The position numbers and the translations under genes are program-made. Below are positions 50,557 through 60,904 of a stretch of DNA of 64,000 nt, piece after piece. Source of the stretch: Methylorubrum populi (GTDB lineage Bacteria > Pseudomonadota > Alphaproteobacteria > Rhizobiales > Beijerinckiaceae). The notes beneath the pieces were generated by a model. That model did not search any database and was not told the DNA's origin. It saw only the letters and a list, made by a program, of their open reading frames with translations. The stretch is taken from positions 310,001 through 374,000 of the forward strand of contig NZ_AP014809.1 in assembly GCF_002355515.1 (NCBI RefSeq), in the 5' to 3' direction. The first letter of the stretch is position 1. Each line of letters begins with the position of its first letter.

Positions 50557-51360
50557 ATGAGCACCTCAGGCGACGACGTGACCCGCGACTGGCTGGGCGA
50601 GCCCGGCGGCGATTCAGCATCTGATCCCATCAGAGCGGCCCGCGCGAGCACGGCACCGACGCTGCCCAAGCGCTTCTACGCACAGGCCGGTGTCGCACCG
50701 GTCGAGGGCGGGTTCCGCCTCGTCCTCGATGGGCGCGGCGCCAACACGCCGGGCCGCCGGCCGCTCGTCGTCCCCGACCTCGGGCTCGGCGAAGCGCTCG
50801 CGGCGGAATGGGGGGCGCAGGACGCGGTAATCGATCCGCGCACGATGCCGCTGACCCGTCTCGTCAACACGACCATCGATGGCGTCGTCGAACGCCGGGC
50901 CGCGGTTGCCGAGGATCTCGGCGCCTTCGCCGGCACCGACCTCGTGGCTTATCGCGCCGGCACACCGGAACGCCTCGTGGCCGAACAGGCCGCCGCATGG
51001 GATCCGTTGGTGAATTGGGCTGCGCAAGCGCTGGGCGCGCGGCTATTCCTTGCCGAGGGGGTGATGCATGTCGAGCAGCCGGAGGGCTCCGTGGCGGCAC
51101 TTCGCGCCGCGATCGATGCGGTCGACGATCCTTTCCGGCTGGCGGCGCTTCACGCTCTGACGACGCTGACCGGCTCCCTCGTGATCGCGCTGGCGGTGCT
51201 GCACAGGCACCTGAGCGCGAGCGAGGCCTGGGCGGCGGCGCATGTCGACGAGAGCTATCAGGCGAGTATCTGGGGCCGCGATGCGGAGGCCGAGGCCAGA
51301 CTCGCCCACCGCCGGAAGGAGTTCGAGGCCGCCGCCGTCATCGCCCAGCGGACGGCTTGA
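50557..51360 (+). CDS. ATP12-family F1-ATPase assembly chaperone
   Basis: 267 residues. A disordered leader of about 35 residues precedes the conserved domain: LPKRFYAQAGVAPVEGGFRL, VLDGRGANTPGRRPLVVP, then RTMPLTRLVNTTIDGV and the C-terminal helical part with LGARLFLAEGVMHVEQPEGS and LTGSLVIALAVLHRHLS. Bacterial relatives of mitochondrial Atp12 bind the ATPase alpha subunit during F1 assembly. The ATG at 50557 follows the HAD gene by 75 bases and is probably in the same transcript. Confidence 0.85.
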   Translation: MSTSGDDVTRDWLGEPGGDSASDPIRAARASTAPTLPKRFYAQAGVAPVEGGFRLVLDGRGANTPGRRPLVVPDLGLGEALAAEWGAQDAVIDPRTMPLTRLVNTTIDGVVERRAAVAEDLGAFAGTDLVAYRAGTPERLVAEQAAAWDPLVNWAAQALGARLFLAEGVMHVEQPEGSVAALRAAIDAVDDPFRLAALHALTTLTGSLVIALAVLHRHLSASEAWAAAHVDESYQASIWGRDAEAEARLAHRRKEFEAAAVIAQRTA

Positions 51361-51530
51361 GAACGGCACTGCACATCGCCTGGACTTTCGCGATCACTCG
51401 ATCAGCATCATGCTTGTTCTTAGAGCAATGAAATTGTAATTCAATTTTTAAGTATCGGTGTCGCTTCCCTGCACTATCGGATCGGCTTGCTCGCGCTCCA
51501 ATCTCGCTTCGTCTGACTTTGGAGACGAAC

Positions 51531-51668
51531 GTGCCGACTCGACGTACCAGCATCCGGCAGGTCACCCTTGCCACCATCGCCGCCGTGCTCGCCTTGAGCG
51601 CTGCCGCCTGCGCCACCAAGCCTCCGCCTGCACCGCCCGAGCCCACGCCGCTCGTCAAGAAGGGGTGA
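51531..51668 (+). CDS. Small exported lipoprotein-like peptide
   Basis: 45 residues, starting at GTG 51531 with GGAG 6 bases upstream. The product is basic start TRRTSIRQ, hydrophobic segment [18 protein letters not shown] with a cysteine in a weak lipobox (AAAC), then a proline-rich tail ([16 protein letters not shown]) and TGA. The layout matches small entericidin-like or lipid-anchored peptides of alphaproteobacteria. Not recognised as a named family. A second argument is the AT-rich promoter-like stretch at 51410-51450 just upstream in otherwise GC-rich DNA. Confidence 0.5.
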   Translation: MPTRRTSIRQVTLATIAAVLALSAAACATKPPPAPPEPTPLVKKG

Positions 51669-51898
51669 GCCCGCCGCCTCGTCCGCACGAGGCCCTTCGA
51701 AAGCAGGTGGCCGCGGTCTCCGGACCGGGGCCACCGCGCCCGCGGCGAGGCGCGAGATTTGACTTCGTTCGGCTCATGCCGGGCCGTTCCCGAGGGCGGG
51801 AACGCGTGCTAAGGGCGACGGATCGGTGCAAGGTCAAGCTCTTACGCTCTGATCTGCATTCAAAAAACGATTTGATTGCCAGGGAGTCTCGCCGAGTC

Positions 51899-53431
51899 AT
51901 GAAGGATATTCTTGAGAAGCTTGAGGAGCGTCGTGCCCAAGCCCGGCTCGGTGGCGGGGAGAAGCGGCTCGAGGCACAGCACAAGCGCGGCAAGCTCACG
52001 GCGCGGGAGCGCATCGAACTTCTGCTCGACCACGGGTCGTTCGAGGAGTTCGACATGTTCGTCCAGCACCGCTCGACCGATTTCGGGATGGAGAAGCAGA
52101 AGATCCCCGGCGACGGCGTCGTGACCGGCTGGGGCACGGTGAACGGGCGCACGGTCTTCCTGTTCTCGAAGGACTTCACGGTGTTCGGCGGCTCGCTCTC
52201 CGAGGCGCACGCGGCCAAGATCGTGAAGGTGCAGGACATGGCACTGAAGATGCGCGCGCCGATCATCGGCATCTTCGACGCCGGCGGCGCCCGCATCCAG
52301 GAGGGTGTGGCGGCGCTCGGCGGCTACGGGGAAGTCTTCCGGCGCAACGTGGCGGCCTCGGGCGTCATCCCGCAGATCTCGGTCATCATGGGGCCCTGCG
52401 CCGGCGGCGACGTCTACTCGCCGGCCATGACGGACTTCATCTTCATGGTGCGCGACACGAGCTACATGTTCGTGACCGGCCCGGACGTGGTGAAGACCGT
52501 CACCAACGAGGTCGTCACCGCCGAGGAACTCGGCGGCGCCAAGGTCCACACCAGCAAGTCGTCGATCGCCGACGGCTCGTTCGAGAACGATGTCGAGGCG
52601 ATCCTGCAGATCCGCCGCCTGCTCGACTTCCTTCCCGCCAACAACATCGAGGGCGTGCCGGAGATCGAGAGCTTCGACGACGTCAACCGCCTCGACAAGT
52701 CGCTCGACACCCTGATCCCGGACAACCCGAACAAGCCCTACGACATGGGCGAGTTGATCCGCCGGGTCGTGGACGAGGGCGACTTCTTCGAGATCCAGGC
52801 GGCGTACGCCCGCAACATCATCACCGGCTTCGGCCGGATCGAGGGCCGCACCGTCGGCTTCGTCGCCAACCAGCCGCTGGTTCTGGCCGGCGTGCTCGAC
52901 TCGGACGCCTCCCGCAAGGCGGCGCGCTTCGTTCGCTTCTGCAACGCCTTCTCGATCCCGATCGTCACCTTCGTCGACGTGCCGGGCTTCCTGCCCGGAA
53001 CCGCGCAGGAATATGGTGGCCTGATCAAGCACGGTGCCAAGCTGCTCTTCGCCTATTCGCAGGCGACCGTGCCGCTCGTCACCATCATCACCCGCAAGGC
53101 CTTCGGCGGCGCCTACGACGTCATGGCATCGAAGCATGTCGGCGCCGACCTCAACTACGCCTGGCCGACGGCGCAGATCGCGGTGATGGGCGCCAAGGGC
53201 GCGGTCGAGATCATCTTCCGGGCGGAGATCGGTGACGAGGAGAAGATTGCCGAGCGCACGAAGGAATACGAGGATCGCTTCCTCTCGCCCTTCGTGGCGG
53301 CCGAGCGCGGCTACATCGACGAGGTGATCATGCCCCATTCCACCCGCAAGCGGATCGCGCGGGCGCTGGGGATGCTGCGCACCAAGGAGATGGAGCAGCC
53401 CTGGAAGAAGCACGACAACATCCCGCTCTGA
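51899..53431 (+). CDS. pccB: Propionyl-CoA carboxylase beta subunit
   Basis: 510 residues, full length for a biotin-dependent carboxyltransferase. Signatures: [40 protein letters not shown] (acyl-CoA oxyanion site), [16 protein letters not shown], then [15 protein letters not shown] and [20 protein letters not shown] in the carboxybiotin half. PCC carboxylates propionyl-CoA to methylmalonyl-CoA, a step of the ethylmalonyl-CoA pathway when glyoxylate is regenerated; ccr and ecm lie within 12 kb. Acetyl-CoA carboxylases of this fold are possible but context favours propionyl-CoA. The ATG at 51899 has AGGGAG about 12 bases upstream; upstream frame extension is a shadow. Confidence 0.92.
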   Translation: MKDILEKLEERRAQARLGGGEKRLEAQHKRGKLTARERIELLLDHGSFEEFDMFVQHRSTDFGMEKQKIPGDGVVTGWGTVNGRTVFLFSKDFTVFGGSLSEAHAAKIVKVQDMALKMRAPIIGIFDAGGARIQEGVAALGGYGEVFRRNVAASGVIPQISVIMGPCAGGDVYSPAMTDFIFMVRDTSYMFVTGPDVVKTVTNEVVTAEELGGAKVHTSKSSIADGSFENDVEAILQIRRLLDFLPANNIEGVPEIESFDDVNRLDKSLDTLIPDNPNKPYDMGELIRRVVDEGDFFEIQAAYARNIITGFGRIEGRTVGFVANQPLVLAGVLDSDASRKAARFVRFCNAFSIPIVTFVDVPGFLPGTAQEYGGLIKHGAKLLFAYSQATVPLVTIITRKAFGGAYDVMASKHVGADLNYAWPTAQIAVMGAKGAVEIIFRAEIGDEEKIAERTKEYEDRFLSPFVAAERGYIDEVIMPHSTRKRIARALGMLRTKEMEQPWKKHDNIPL

Positions 53432-53464
53432 GCCGGGAGGGGTGTGAAAATGTGGTCCGGCGCC

Positions 53465-53779
53465 TCAGGCGTCGGGCTTCATCGGAATGCCGTAGATGAT
53501 GAAGGCACAGCCGTCCGACAGGGCGCTCTCCGCGGCCGCTCGGACGGTGTCGTCCGTGATGTGGTCGGTCGCGTTCGACATCACCTTGCTGCGCAGAAGG
53601 TCGACGTGGAGCCAGCCTTCGGCCGTCACCTGCTCCACGGCCATCCGCGCCGCCCGCTCCGCATCAGGCGCGGTGGCAAAGACGAGCAGGGCGTGTCGAG
53701 CGCCCGCCCGGTAGGACAAGTTCTCGCCCGCCACCGCCTGCGCCGTGAACACGAACAGCTCTGCTTCCGATGCGAGCAC
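53465..53779 (-). CDS. Conserved-looking small protein of unknown function
   Basis: 104 residues from GTG 53779: LASEAELFVFTAQAVAGENL, then SYRAGARHALLVFATAPDAE, VEQVTAEGWLHVDLLRSKVM and DGCAFIIYGIPMKPDA. Alternating strands and helices suggest a compact alpha/beta fold. I do not recognise the family. The longer in-frame extension to 54025 covers the neighbouring gene and is a shadow. The start lies 9 bases after the stop of the upstream membrane protein gene, so both are one transcript. Confidence 0.6.
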   Translation of the reverse strand: MLASEAELFVFTAQAVAGENLSYRAGARHALLVFATAPDAERAARMAVEQVTAEGWLHVDLLRSKVMSNATDHITDDTVRAAAESALSDGCAFIIYGIPMKPDA

Positions 53780-53787
53780 AGCGCCGC

Positions 53788-54393
53788 TCAGTTGAAATGG
53801 CCGGCGCGGTTCGTCGCGAGAGCCGGCTTTCCGCCGGCGAGCCGCCGCTTGAGTCGCACCAGCGCCTCGCGCTGCAATTCGCTGGGCGCGGAATGGGCCG
53901 AGGCGACCTTGGTCAGCATGTCCACAAGCTGCATCCGCTCGGCTTCCGTCAGCTTCTCGCGAAACAGCGGCAGCAGCGGATCGGCGACGAGCGAGAAGGG
54001 GCGCCGCTCCTGCGTGTAGCGCCAAGCCCGCTCGAAGGTCGCGGAGATCGACTGGATCTCCAGCGGATTCTCCATCAGTTCGAGGATGCGGGTCTTCTCA
54101 GAGGCAGTTACCGGGGAGCCGGTGCGCACGATCTGGATCATGAGGATCACGGCGGCGAGGCGTACATCGTTCACTCGCTGAAGCGGGGTGCCGACGATGC
54201 TCTCGAACACAGATCTCGCCCGCCGCTGCAGCCCCTTGGTGTCCTGATCGACCTCTTTGAGCTGCTTGACCGTGTAATGGGCCCGCAGGAGCCAGAACAA
54301 CACGCCGCTGATGACGGCAGCGATGAGGATGAGGGCCGGCAAATGTGTCTCCGCTCGGTCGCAAGGGGTGCGAATCGGGGCGAAGATCACCAC
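53788..54393 (-). CDS. Membrane-anchored helical protein, TerB-like, unknown function
   Basis: Up to 201 residues. One N-terminal helix (LPALILIAAVISGVLFWLL) anchors a cytoplasmic all-helical domain: RARSVFESIVGTPLQRVNDV, RLAAVILMIQIVRTGSPVTA and LTEAERMQLVDMLTKVASAH, ending RLKRRLAGGKPALATNRAGH. Helix pattern and motifs recall the TerB/DjlA N-terminal domain. Function unknown. The GTG at 54393 may be too long: the anchor begins 18 residues later, so a start further in is possible. It ends 9 bases before a second small gene and starts 70 bases from tRNA-Val. Confidence 0.55.
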   Translation of the reverse strand: MVIFAPIRTPCDRAETHLPALILIAAVISGVLFWLLRAHYTVKQLKEVDQDTKGLQRRARSVFESIVGTPLQRVNDVRLAAVILMIQIVRTGSPVTASEKTRILELMENPLEIQSISATFERAWRYTQERRPFSLVADPLLPLFREKLTEAERMQLVDMLTKVASAHSAPSELQREALVRLKRRLAGGKPALATNRAGHFN

Positions 54394-54465
54394 GCAGCCG
54401 GCGAGGGGTCAAACCCATGCAACCGACAAAGCGGACAAGATCGAGTTTGAAAAAAGTGGAGGGCG

Positions 54466-54540
54466 TGGTGGGCGCGACAGGGATCGAACCTGTGACCCTT
54501 CGCGTGTGAAGCGAATGCTCTCCCGCTGAGCTACGCACCC
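54466..54540 (-). tRNA. tRNA-Val (anticodon CAC)
   Basis: The minus strand gives a 75-base class I tRNA. Acceptor GGGTGCG pairs with CGCGCCC (one T-G), discriminator A, CCA encoded; D-arm TAGCTCAGCGGGAGAGCA; anticodon stem TTCGC/GCGAA around loop TTCACAC, anticodon CAC (valine GUG codons); T-arm CACAGGTTCGATCCCTGT. All canonical. Confidence 0.93.
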
Positions 54541-54727
54541 GAGCCCCACTGTGCCGCCTGCGGAAGCGCGGCACGGGCGTCGCCGTGGCGACGGAGGGCC
54601 GTATACGCTGAGGCCGTGCGCTCGGCAAGCGGCTTCCGCACGGTCGCGACAGAATCGTGACGGGGACACCGACGGCGGAATATGAAGCCGTCGCCTTGCC
54701 GCGTCGGATCGGGTCGTTTAGGAGAGC

Positions 54728-54741
54728 GTACCGTACGGTAC
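54728..54741. promoter_or_regulatory. TetR operator candidate: perfect palindrome GTACCGTACGGTAC
   Basis: A 14-base perfect palindrome, continued on its right by a further CGGTAC so that GTAC is repeated every five to six bases (54728-54747). It lies 22 bases before the ATG of the TetR-family gene, the usual place for an autoregulatory operator that blocks the promoter. Confidence 0.6.
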
Positions 54742-54762
54742 GGTACTGTTCATCATCGGATC

Positions 54763-56462
<1,700 letters not shown>

Positions 56463-56511
56463 TTGCGAATTGGGAGGCCGTGCTTCGCTCGGCCTCTTCC
56501 GTTGAGCAAGA

Positions 56512-56545
56512 GGGCCGGTTCGCGCGAGCGTGACCGGCCTTTTTC
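56512..56545 (+). terminator. Rho-independent terminator after ilvC
   Basis: GGCCGGT (56513-56519) pairs with ACCGGCC (56533-56539) and is followed by TTTTT. A weaker hairpin GAGGCCG/CGGCCTC at 56474-56496 precedes it. Confidence 0.8.
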
Positions 56546-56627
56546 ATGGCCCCGTTTGCGCCCTCGCGACTTTGCCTTAAACGCTGTCCGAGGAGGCCCG
56601 AGGCAACGGGCCCCGCAGGAGACGCTG

Positions 56628-57281
56628 ATGGCATCGCTCTATTCGGAGGCGCATCGCGCGCTCCAAGAGGAATTCGGCACGACCAAGCTCGCCGTGCGCC
56701 TCGACGAGGACTGGGTGCACGAGACGGTCCAGCCGGAGGAAGCGGCCTTCATCGGCTCGCGCGACATGTTCTTCCTGTCCACCGTCGATCCCGACGGCAT
56801 GCCGACCGTCTCCTACAAGGGCGGCCCGACCGGCTTCGTGAAGGTGGTCGACGGCTCGACCCTGGTCTTCCCCGGCTTCGACGGCAACGGGATGTTCTAC
56901 TCGGTCGGCAACATCGCCGGACAGGCCAAGGTCGGCCTCCTGTTCATCGACTTCGAGACGCCGCACCGCATCCGCGTGCAGGGCCACGCCTCGCTGCTGC
57001 GCGATGATCCGCTGATGTCCGAGTACACGGAAGCGAAGTACCTCGTGAAGGTCGATGTGACCAAGATCTGGGTCAACTGCCCGCGCTACATCCACAAGTA
57101 CAAGAAGCTCGAGCAGAACAAGTACGTGCCCCGCCCCGACCGCGAGACGCCGCTTGCGGCCTGGAAGCGGCTCGACCTCGCCGGCGACGTGATCAGCGAC
57201 GAGGACAAGGCGCGGGTCGCGAGGGAAGGCCGCCTCGAAGTCTCCGAATACGAGGCGCTCGTCGCCCGCGGCGAGGCCTGA
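56628..57281 (+). CDS. PPOX-class flavin-binding protein (pyridoxamine 5'-phosphate oxidase-like)
   Basis: 217 residues. The split-barrel flavin-binding fold is recognisable in AAFIGSRDMFFLSTVDPDGM, PTVSYKGGPTGFVKVVDG, then VGLLFIDFETPHRIRVQGHA and KVDVTKIWVNCPRYIHKYKK. Members are FMN- or F420-linked reductases or unknown; true PdxH motifs are absent. The ATG at 56628 has CAGGAGA 8 bases upstream. It is isolated from ilvC by a strong terminator, so it has its own promoter. Confidence 0.82.
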   Translation: MASLYSEAHRALQEEFGTTKLAVRLDEDWVHETVQPEEAAFIGSRDMFFLSTVDPDGMPTVSYKGGPTGFVKVVDGSTLVFPGFDGNGMFYSVGNIAGQAKVGLLFIDFETPHRIRVQGHASLLRDDPLMSEYTEAKYLVKVDVTKIWVNCPRYIHKYKKLEQNKYVPRPDRETPLAAWKRLDLAGDVISDEDKARVAREGRLEVSEYEALVARGEA

Positions 57282-57585
57282 GGTCGAACGGCAGGCCGCT
57301 CGCCGCACCTCTCGCGATCGTTCGATCCGGCCGGCTTTACGAGGCGTGCCGGGTCGTGCTCGCGGCCTCGAACAACGCGCAGGCCGCCTCACGGCATCAC
57401 GCTCCTCGGACGGACTCCGCAGAACCACCCGCAGATCAAGCGGGCGATCGCATCCGTCGCCAGGTCGGCAGGTCTGTTCCGCGACAGCCCGGCCAACGAC
57501 TTCTGCCGCGAACGGATAGAGGTGAGGACGCGCGGTGGCGACGCCTTCTCGAAGCTGTTCTACCGCTGGGTGTGTCCTCAAACGA
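57282..57585. other. Gene-free interval downstream of PPOX gene
   Basis: About 300 bases with short overlapping frames only, no ribosome site and no recognisable product, ending at the strong hairpin that closes the ccr gene on the other strand. Confidence 0.35.
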
Positions 57586-57623
57586 AAGAAGCCCGCGCAT
57601 CCACCGGGATGCGCGGGCTTCTT
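57586..57623 (-). terminator. Very strong hairpin terminator after ccr
   Basis: 17-base perfect arms (AAGAAGCCCGCGCATCC at 57586-57602 and its complement at 57607-57623) around a 4-base loop, 18 bases past the ccr stop. On the minus strand it runs into a T-rich stretch (CTTCTTTCGTTT). The symmetry allows it to work in both directions. Confidence 0.8.
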
Positions 57624-57641
57624 CGTGTCACGTAGGCCGGC

Positions 57642-58940
57642 TTACATCGCCTTGAGCGGACCGGCCTCGATCACGTCCTCGACCGTGCGCAGACCGGCGC
57701 GGGTCGAGTTGACGAGCACCGCCATGTTGCCCGGCGGGTGCTGGTTCTTCCACATCTTGGTGTGCGCGGCCGGGATCTTGTCCCAGGGGAACACCTCGCT
57801 CATGCAGGGATCGACCCGCCGGTCCATGACGAACTGGTTGGCGGCCGAGGCCTGCTTGAGGTGGGCGAAGTGCGAGCCCTGGATCCGCTTCTGGCGCATC
57901 CAGACGTAGCGGGCGTCGAAGGTGATGTTGAAGCCGGTCGTGCCGGCGCAGAACACCACCATGCCGCCGCGCTTCACCACCAGCGACGAGACCGGGAAGG
58001 TCGCTTCACCCGGATGCTCGAACACGATGTCGACGTCGTTGCCCTTGCCGGTGATGTCCCAGATCGCCTTGCCGAACCGCCGGGCTTCCTTGAGCCAGGT
58101 GTTGTACTCCGGGCTGTTCACCTTCGGCAGCTGGCCCCAGCACTCGAAGTCCTTGCGGTTGATCACGCCCTTGGCGCCGAGGCTCATGACGTAGTCGCGC
58201 TTCGACTCGTCGGAGATCACCGCGATGGCGTTGGCGCCCGAGGCCGCGCAGAGCTGCACGCCGAACACGCCGAGGCCGCCCGAGGCGCCCCAGATCAGCA
58301 CGTTCTGGCCCGGACGCACGGTGTGCGGCGCGTGGCCGAACAGCATGCGGTAGGCGGTGGCGAGCGTCAGCGTGTAGCAGGCGGCCTCTTCCCAGGTGAG
58401 GTGCTTCGGACGCTGCATCAGCTGGCGCGACTGCACCCGGCAGAACTGGGCGAAGGAGCCGTCGCCGGTCTCGTAGCCCCAGATGCGCTGGGTCGGCGAG
58501 AACATCGGATCGCCGCCGTTGCACTCCTCGTCGTCGCCGTCGTCCTGATTGCAGTGGACAATGACCTCATCGCCGACCTTCCAGCGCTTCACCTTGGCGC
58601 CGACCTTCCAGACGATGCCCGAGGCGTCCGATCCGGCGATGTGGTACTCGCCCTTATGCACGTCGAAGGGCGAGATCGGCTCGCCGAGGCCGGCCCAGAC
58701 GCCGTTGTAGTTCACGCCCGCCGCCATGACGTAGACGAGCACCTCGTCGTCGCCGATGTCCCACACGGGAAGCACTTCGAGCTGGTGCGACTGCTCCGGC
58801 GGCCCATGGCGCTCGCGGCGGATCGCCCAGGCGTACATCTTGGCAGGCACGTGGCCGAGCGGGGGGATCTCACCGAGCTCGTAAAGGTCCTTGGCTTCCG
58901 CCGTCTGCCCGGTCCAGGCCGGCGCTGCGCTTGCAGCCAT
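57642..58940 (-). CDS. ccr: Crotonyl-CoA carboxylase/reductase
   Basis: 432 residues from ATG 58940, with GGGAGTG upstream; the extra 45 codons of the longer frame have no family character. Medium-chain reductase fold with NADPH-binding VLIWGASGGLGVFGVQLCAA and CCR-specific segments: AMAAGVNYNGVWAGLGEPIS-like VMAAGVNYNGVWAGLGEPIS, HCNQDDGDDEECNGGDPMFS, FEHPGEATFPVSSLVVKRGG and GSHFAHLKQASAANQFV. It reductively carboxylates crotonyl-CoA to ethylmalonyl-CoA, the committing step of the ethylmalonyl-CoA pathway. Ecm, which acts later, starts 4 kb away on the other strand. Confidence 0.95.
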   Translation of the reverse strand: MAASAAPAWTGQTAEAKDLYELGEIPPLGHVPAKMYAWAIRRERHGPPEQSHQLEVLPVWDIGDDEVLVYVMAAGVNYNGVWAGLGEPISPFDVHKGEYHIAGSDASGIVWKVGAKVKRWKVGDEVIVHCNQDDGDDEECNGGDPMFSPTQRIWGYETGDGSFAQFCRVQSRQLMQRPKHLTWEEAACYTLTLATAYRMLFGHAPHTVRPGQNVLIWGASGGLGVFGVQLCAASGANAIAVISDESKRDYVMSLGAKGVINRKDFECWGQLPKVNSPEYNTWLKEARRFGKAIWDITGKGNDVDIVFEHPGEATFPVSSLVVKRGGMVVFCAGTTGFNITFDARYVWMRQKRIQGSHFAHLKQASAANQFVMDRRVDPCMSEVFPWDKIPAAHTKMWKNQHPPGNMAVLVNSTRAGLRTVEDVIEAGPLKAM

Positions 58941-59062
58941 CGTGGCACTCCCTGTTGTCCTGGCACGCGCGTGACGAACCGCGCGACCTTGGCCGACGCT
59001 ATAAGCACGATGTTTCCGGCCTTCCAAGTGGCCTAAAAGACAAGGCTTCCCCGCATCCGCAC

Positions 59063-59095
59063 AAAAAAGAGGCACCGACGGAAGCCGGAACCTCT
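59063..59095 (-). terminator. Rho-independent terminator after katA
   Basis: On the minus strand AGAGG and CCTCT pair, with an inner CCG/CGG stem, followed by TTTTTT (59063-59068). It separates katA from ccr, so ccr needs its own promoter in 58941-59062. Confidence 0.6.
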
Positions 59096-59119
59096 GTATT
59101 CAAAATAAACTTGATTTTA

Positions 59120-60592
59120 CTACTCGGCGGCGGCCCGCGCAGAGTCGATCCCGAGCCCCTGGGCGACGCCGCGGCCGAAATCCTCGTGCACCTTGAACCA
59201 GTGGGCGATCATCCGCTCCTGGATGTGGCGCGGGCTGTCGCCCATGGAGGTGACGATGTTCTCGATGAGCCGCTTGCGGCCGCCCTCGTCGAGCACCTTG
59301 GTCCAGAACAGCTTCGGCTGTCCGTAGAGGTCCTCGTCGTCGCCGGGCCAGCCGTAGCGGCCGGCATCGCCCTTGATGCGCAGCGGCGGCTCGCTGAACG
59401 AGGGATCCTGCTTCGGCCCGCCGAACGAGTTCGGCTCGTAATCGACCTGAGCGCCGTGATTACCGTCGGTCCGCATCGCCCCGTCGCGGTGATAGGTTTG
59501 CACCGAGGCATTCTTGGCCTGGTTCACCGGGATCTGCTGATAGTTCACGCCGAGCCGGTAGCGGTGGGCGTCGGCGTAGGACAGCACCCGGTTCTGCAGC
59601 ATCTTGTCCGGCGAGAAGCCGATGCCCGGCACCACGTTCGAGGGCTCGAAAGCCGATTGCTCGATCTCGGCGAAGTAGTTGTCGGGATTGCGGTTCAGCT
59701 CCATCTCGCCGATCTCGATCAGCGGGTAGTCGCTATGCGGCCAGACCTTGGTGAGGTCGAACGGGTTGATGCGGTAGGTGTCGGCCTCCAGCTCGGGCAT
59801 GATCTGAACCGAGACCTTCCATTTCGGGAAGTCGCCCTGCTCGATGGCGTTGGAGAGGTCGGCGGACGAGAAATCCGGGTCCTTACCCGCGATCTCATCG
59901 GCCTCGTCGGCCGAAAAATTCTGAATGCCCTGCTTGGTGTGGAAGTGGAACTTCACCCAGTAGCGCTCGCCGCGGTCGTTCCAGAGCGAGAAGGTGTGCG
60001 AGCCGTAGCCGTTCATGAAGCGGGCCGATTTCGGCGTGCCGCGATCCGAGTACAGGAACATCACCTGATGGATCGCCTCCGGCGACAGGCTCCAGAAGTC
60101 CCAGCGGCGCCAGTGCGGCTTCAGGTGGGTACGCGGGTCGCGTTTCTGGGTGCGGATGAAGTCGGAGAACTTGATCGCGTCGCGCACGAAGAAGATCGGC
60201 GTGTTGTTGCCGACGAGATCCCAATTGCCCTCCTCGGTGTAGAACTTGAGGGCGAAGCCGCGCGGGTCGCGGGCGGTGTCGGCCGAGCCGGACTCGCCGC
60301 CCACGGTCGAGAAGCGGGCCACCATCGGCACCTCCTTGCCGACCTCGGTCAGCACCTTGGCGCGCGTGTACTGGCTGAGCGACTTGGTCAGCCGGAAGGT
60401 GCCGTAGGCGCCGTATCCCTTCGCGTGCACCACCCGCTCCGGGATCCGCTCACGGTTGAAGTGCGCCATCTTCTCGATGAGGTGATAGTCCTGCATCAGC
60501 ACCGGGCCGCGCGGGCCGGCAGTGAGCGAGTTCTGATTGTCGGATATCGGGTTGCCGAAGGCCGTGGTCAGGCGTGGGCTGTGATCTGCCAT
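59120..60592 (-). CDS. katA: Monofunctional heme catalase (small subunit type)
   Basis: 490 residues from ATG 60592 with GGAGAG 8 bases upstream; the longer frame to 60928 covers noncoding DNA. Catalytic H56 is in [12 protein letters not shown], the Asn in [17 protein letters not shown], and the proximal heme-tyrosine segment is [34 protein letters not shown] is the family signature. It decomposes hydrogen peroxide in the cytoplasm. It stands between ccr and the Hint-domain protease gene, an order I associate with M. extorquens. Confidence 0.94.
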   Translation of the reverse strand: MADHSPRLTTAFGNPISDNQNSLTAGPRGPVLMQDYHLIEKMAHFNRERIPERVVHAKGYGAYGTFRLTKSLSQYTRAKVLTEVGKEVPMVARFSTVGGESGSADTARDPRGFALKFYTEEGNWDLVGNNTPIFFVRDAIKFSDFIRTQKRDPRTHLKPHWRRWDFWSLSPEAIHQVMFLYSDRGTPKSARFMNGYGSHTFSLWNDRGERYWVKFHFHTKQGIQNFSADEADEIAGKDPDFSSADLSNAIEQGDFPKWKVSVQIMPELEADTYRINPFDLTKVWPHSDYPLIEIGEMELNRNPDNYFAEIEQSAFEPSNVVPGIGFSPDKMLQNRVLSYADAHRYRLGVNYQQIPVNQAKNASVQTYHRDGAMRTDGNHGAQVDYEPNSFGGPKQDPSFSEPPLRIKGDAGRYGWPGDDEDLYGQPKLFWTKVLDEGGRKRLIENIVTSMGDSPRHIQERMIAHWFKVHEDFGRGVAQGLGIDSARAAAE

Positions 60593-60904
60593 CGCTGTGT
60601 CTCTCCATCTGCGGCCGGCGGTGCGATCAGAGCTCCTCGCACCAAACGCCCGCAGACGGTGCACCGGCCGCCGCCCCTCAACGCACGATTCGGGGTTTGG
60701 AGCCGTTCGAAACGGCGATTCACCTCGCCGCCTCCGCCGATGGCGTCGATCGCTCGGTCTCGAGGCCACGAAGGGGAAGCGACTGCGCCTTCGGCGCGTC
60801 GGCGGGACCGGTAACGCGCCGCGTGTCAATTTTCGTGCCTCGTTCGACAAACCGAGGAGCACCTCTCGGTGCGCGCTTCGAGTTCGAGGACGAGACAGGC
60901 GGAC
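60593..60904. other. Divergent intergenic region katA / metalloprotease
   Basis: About 310 bases that should hold both promoters. No OxyR-like or other clear operator recognised, and no supported frame. Confidence 0.35.
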
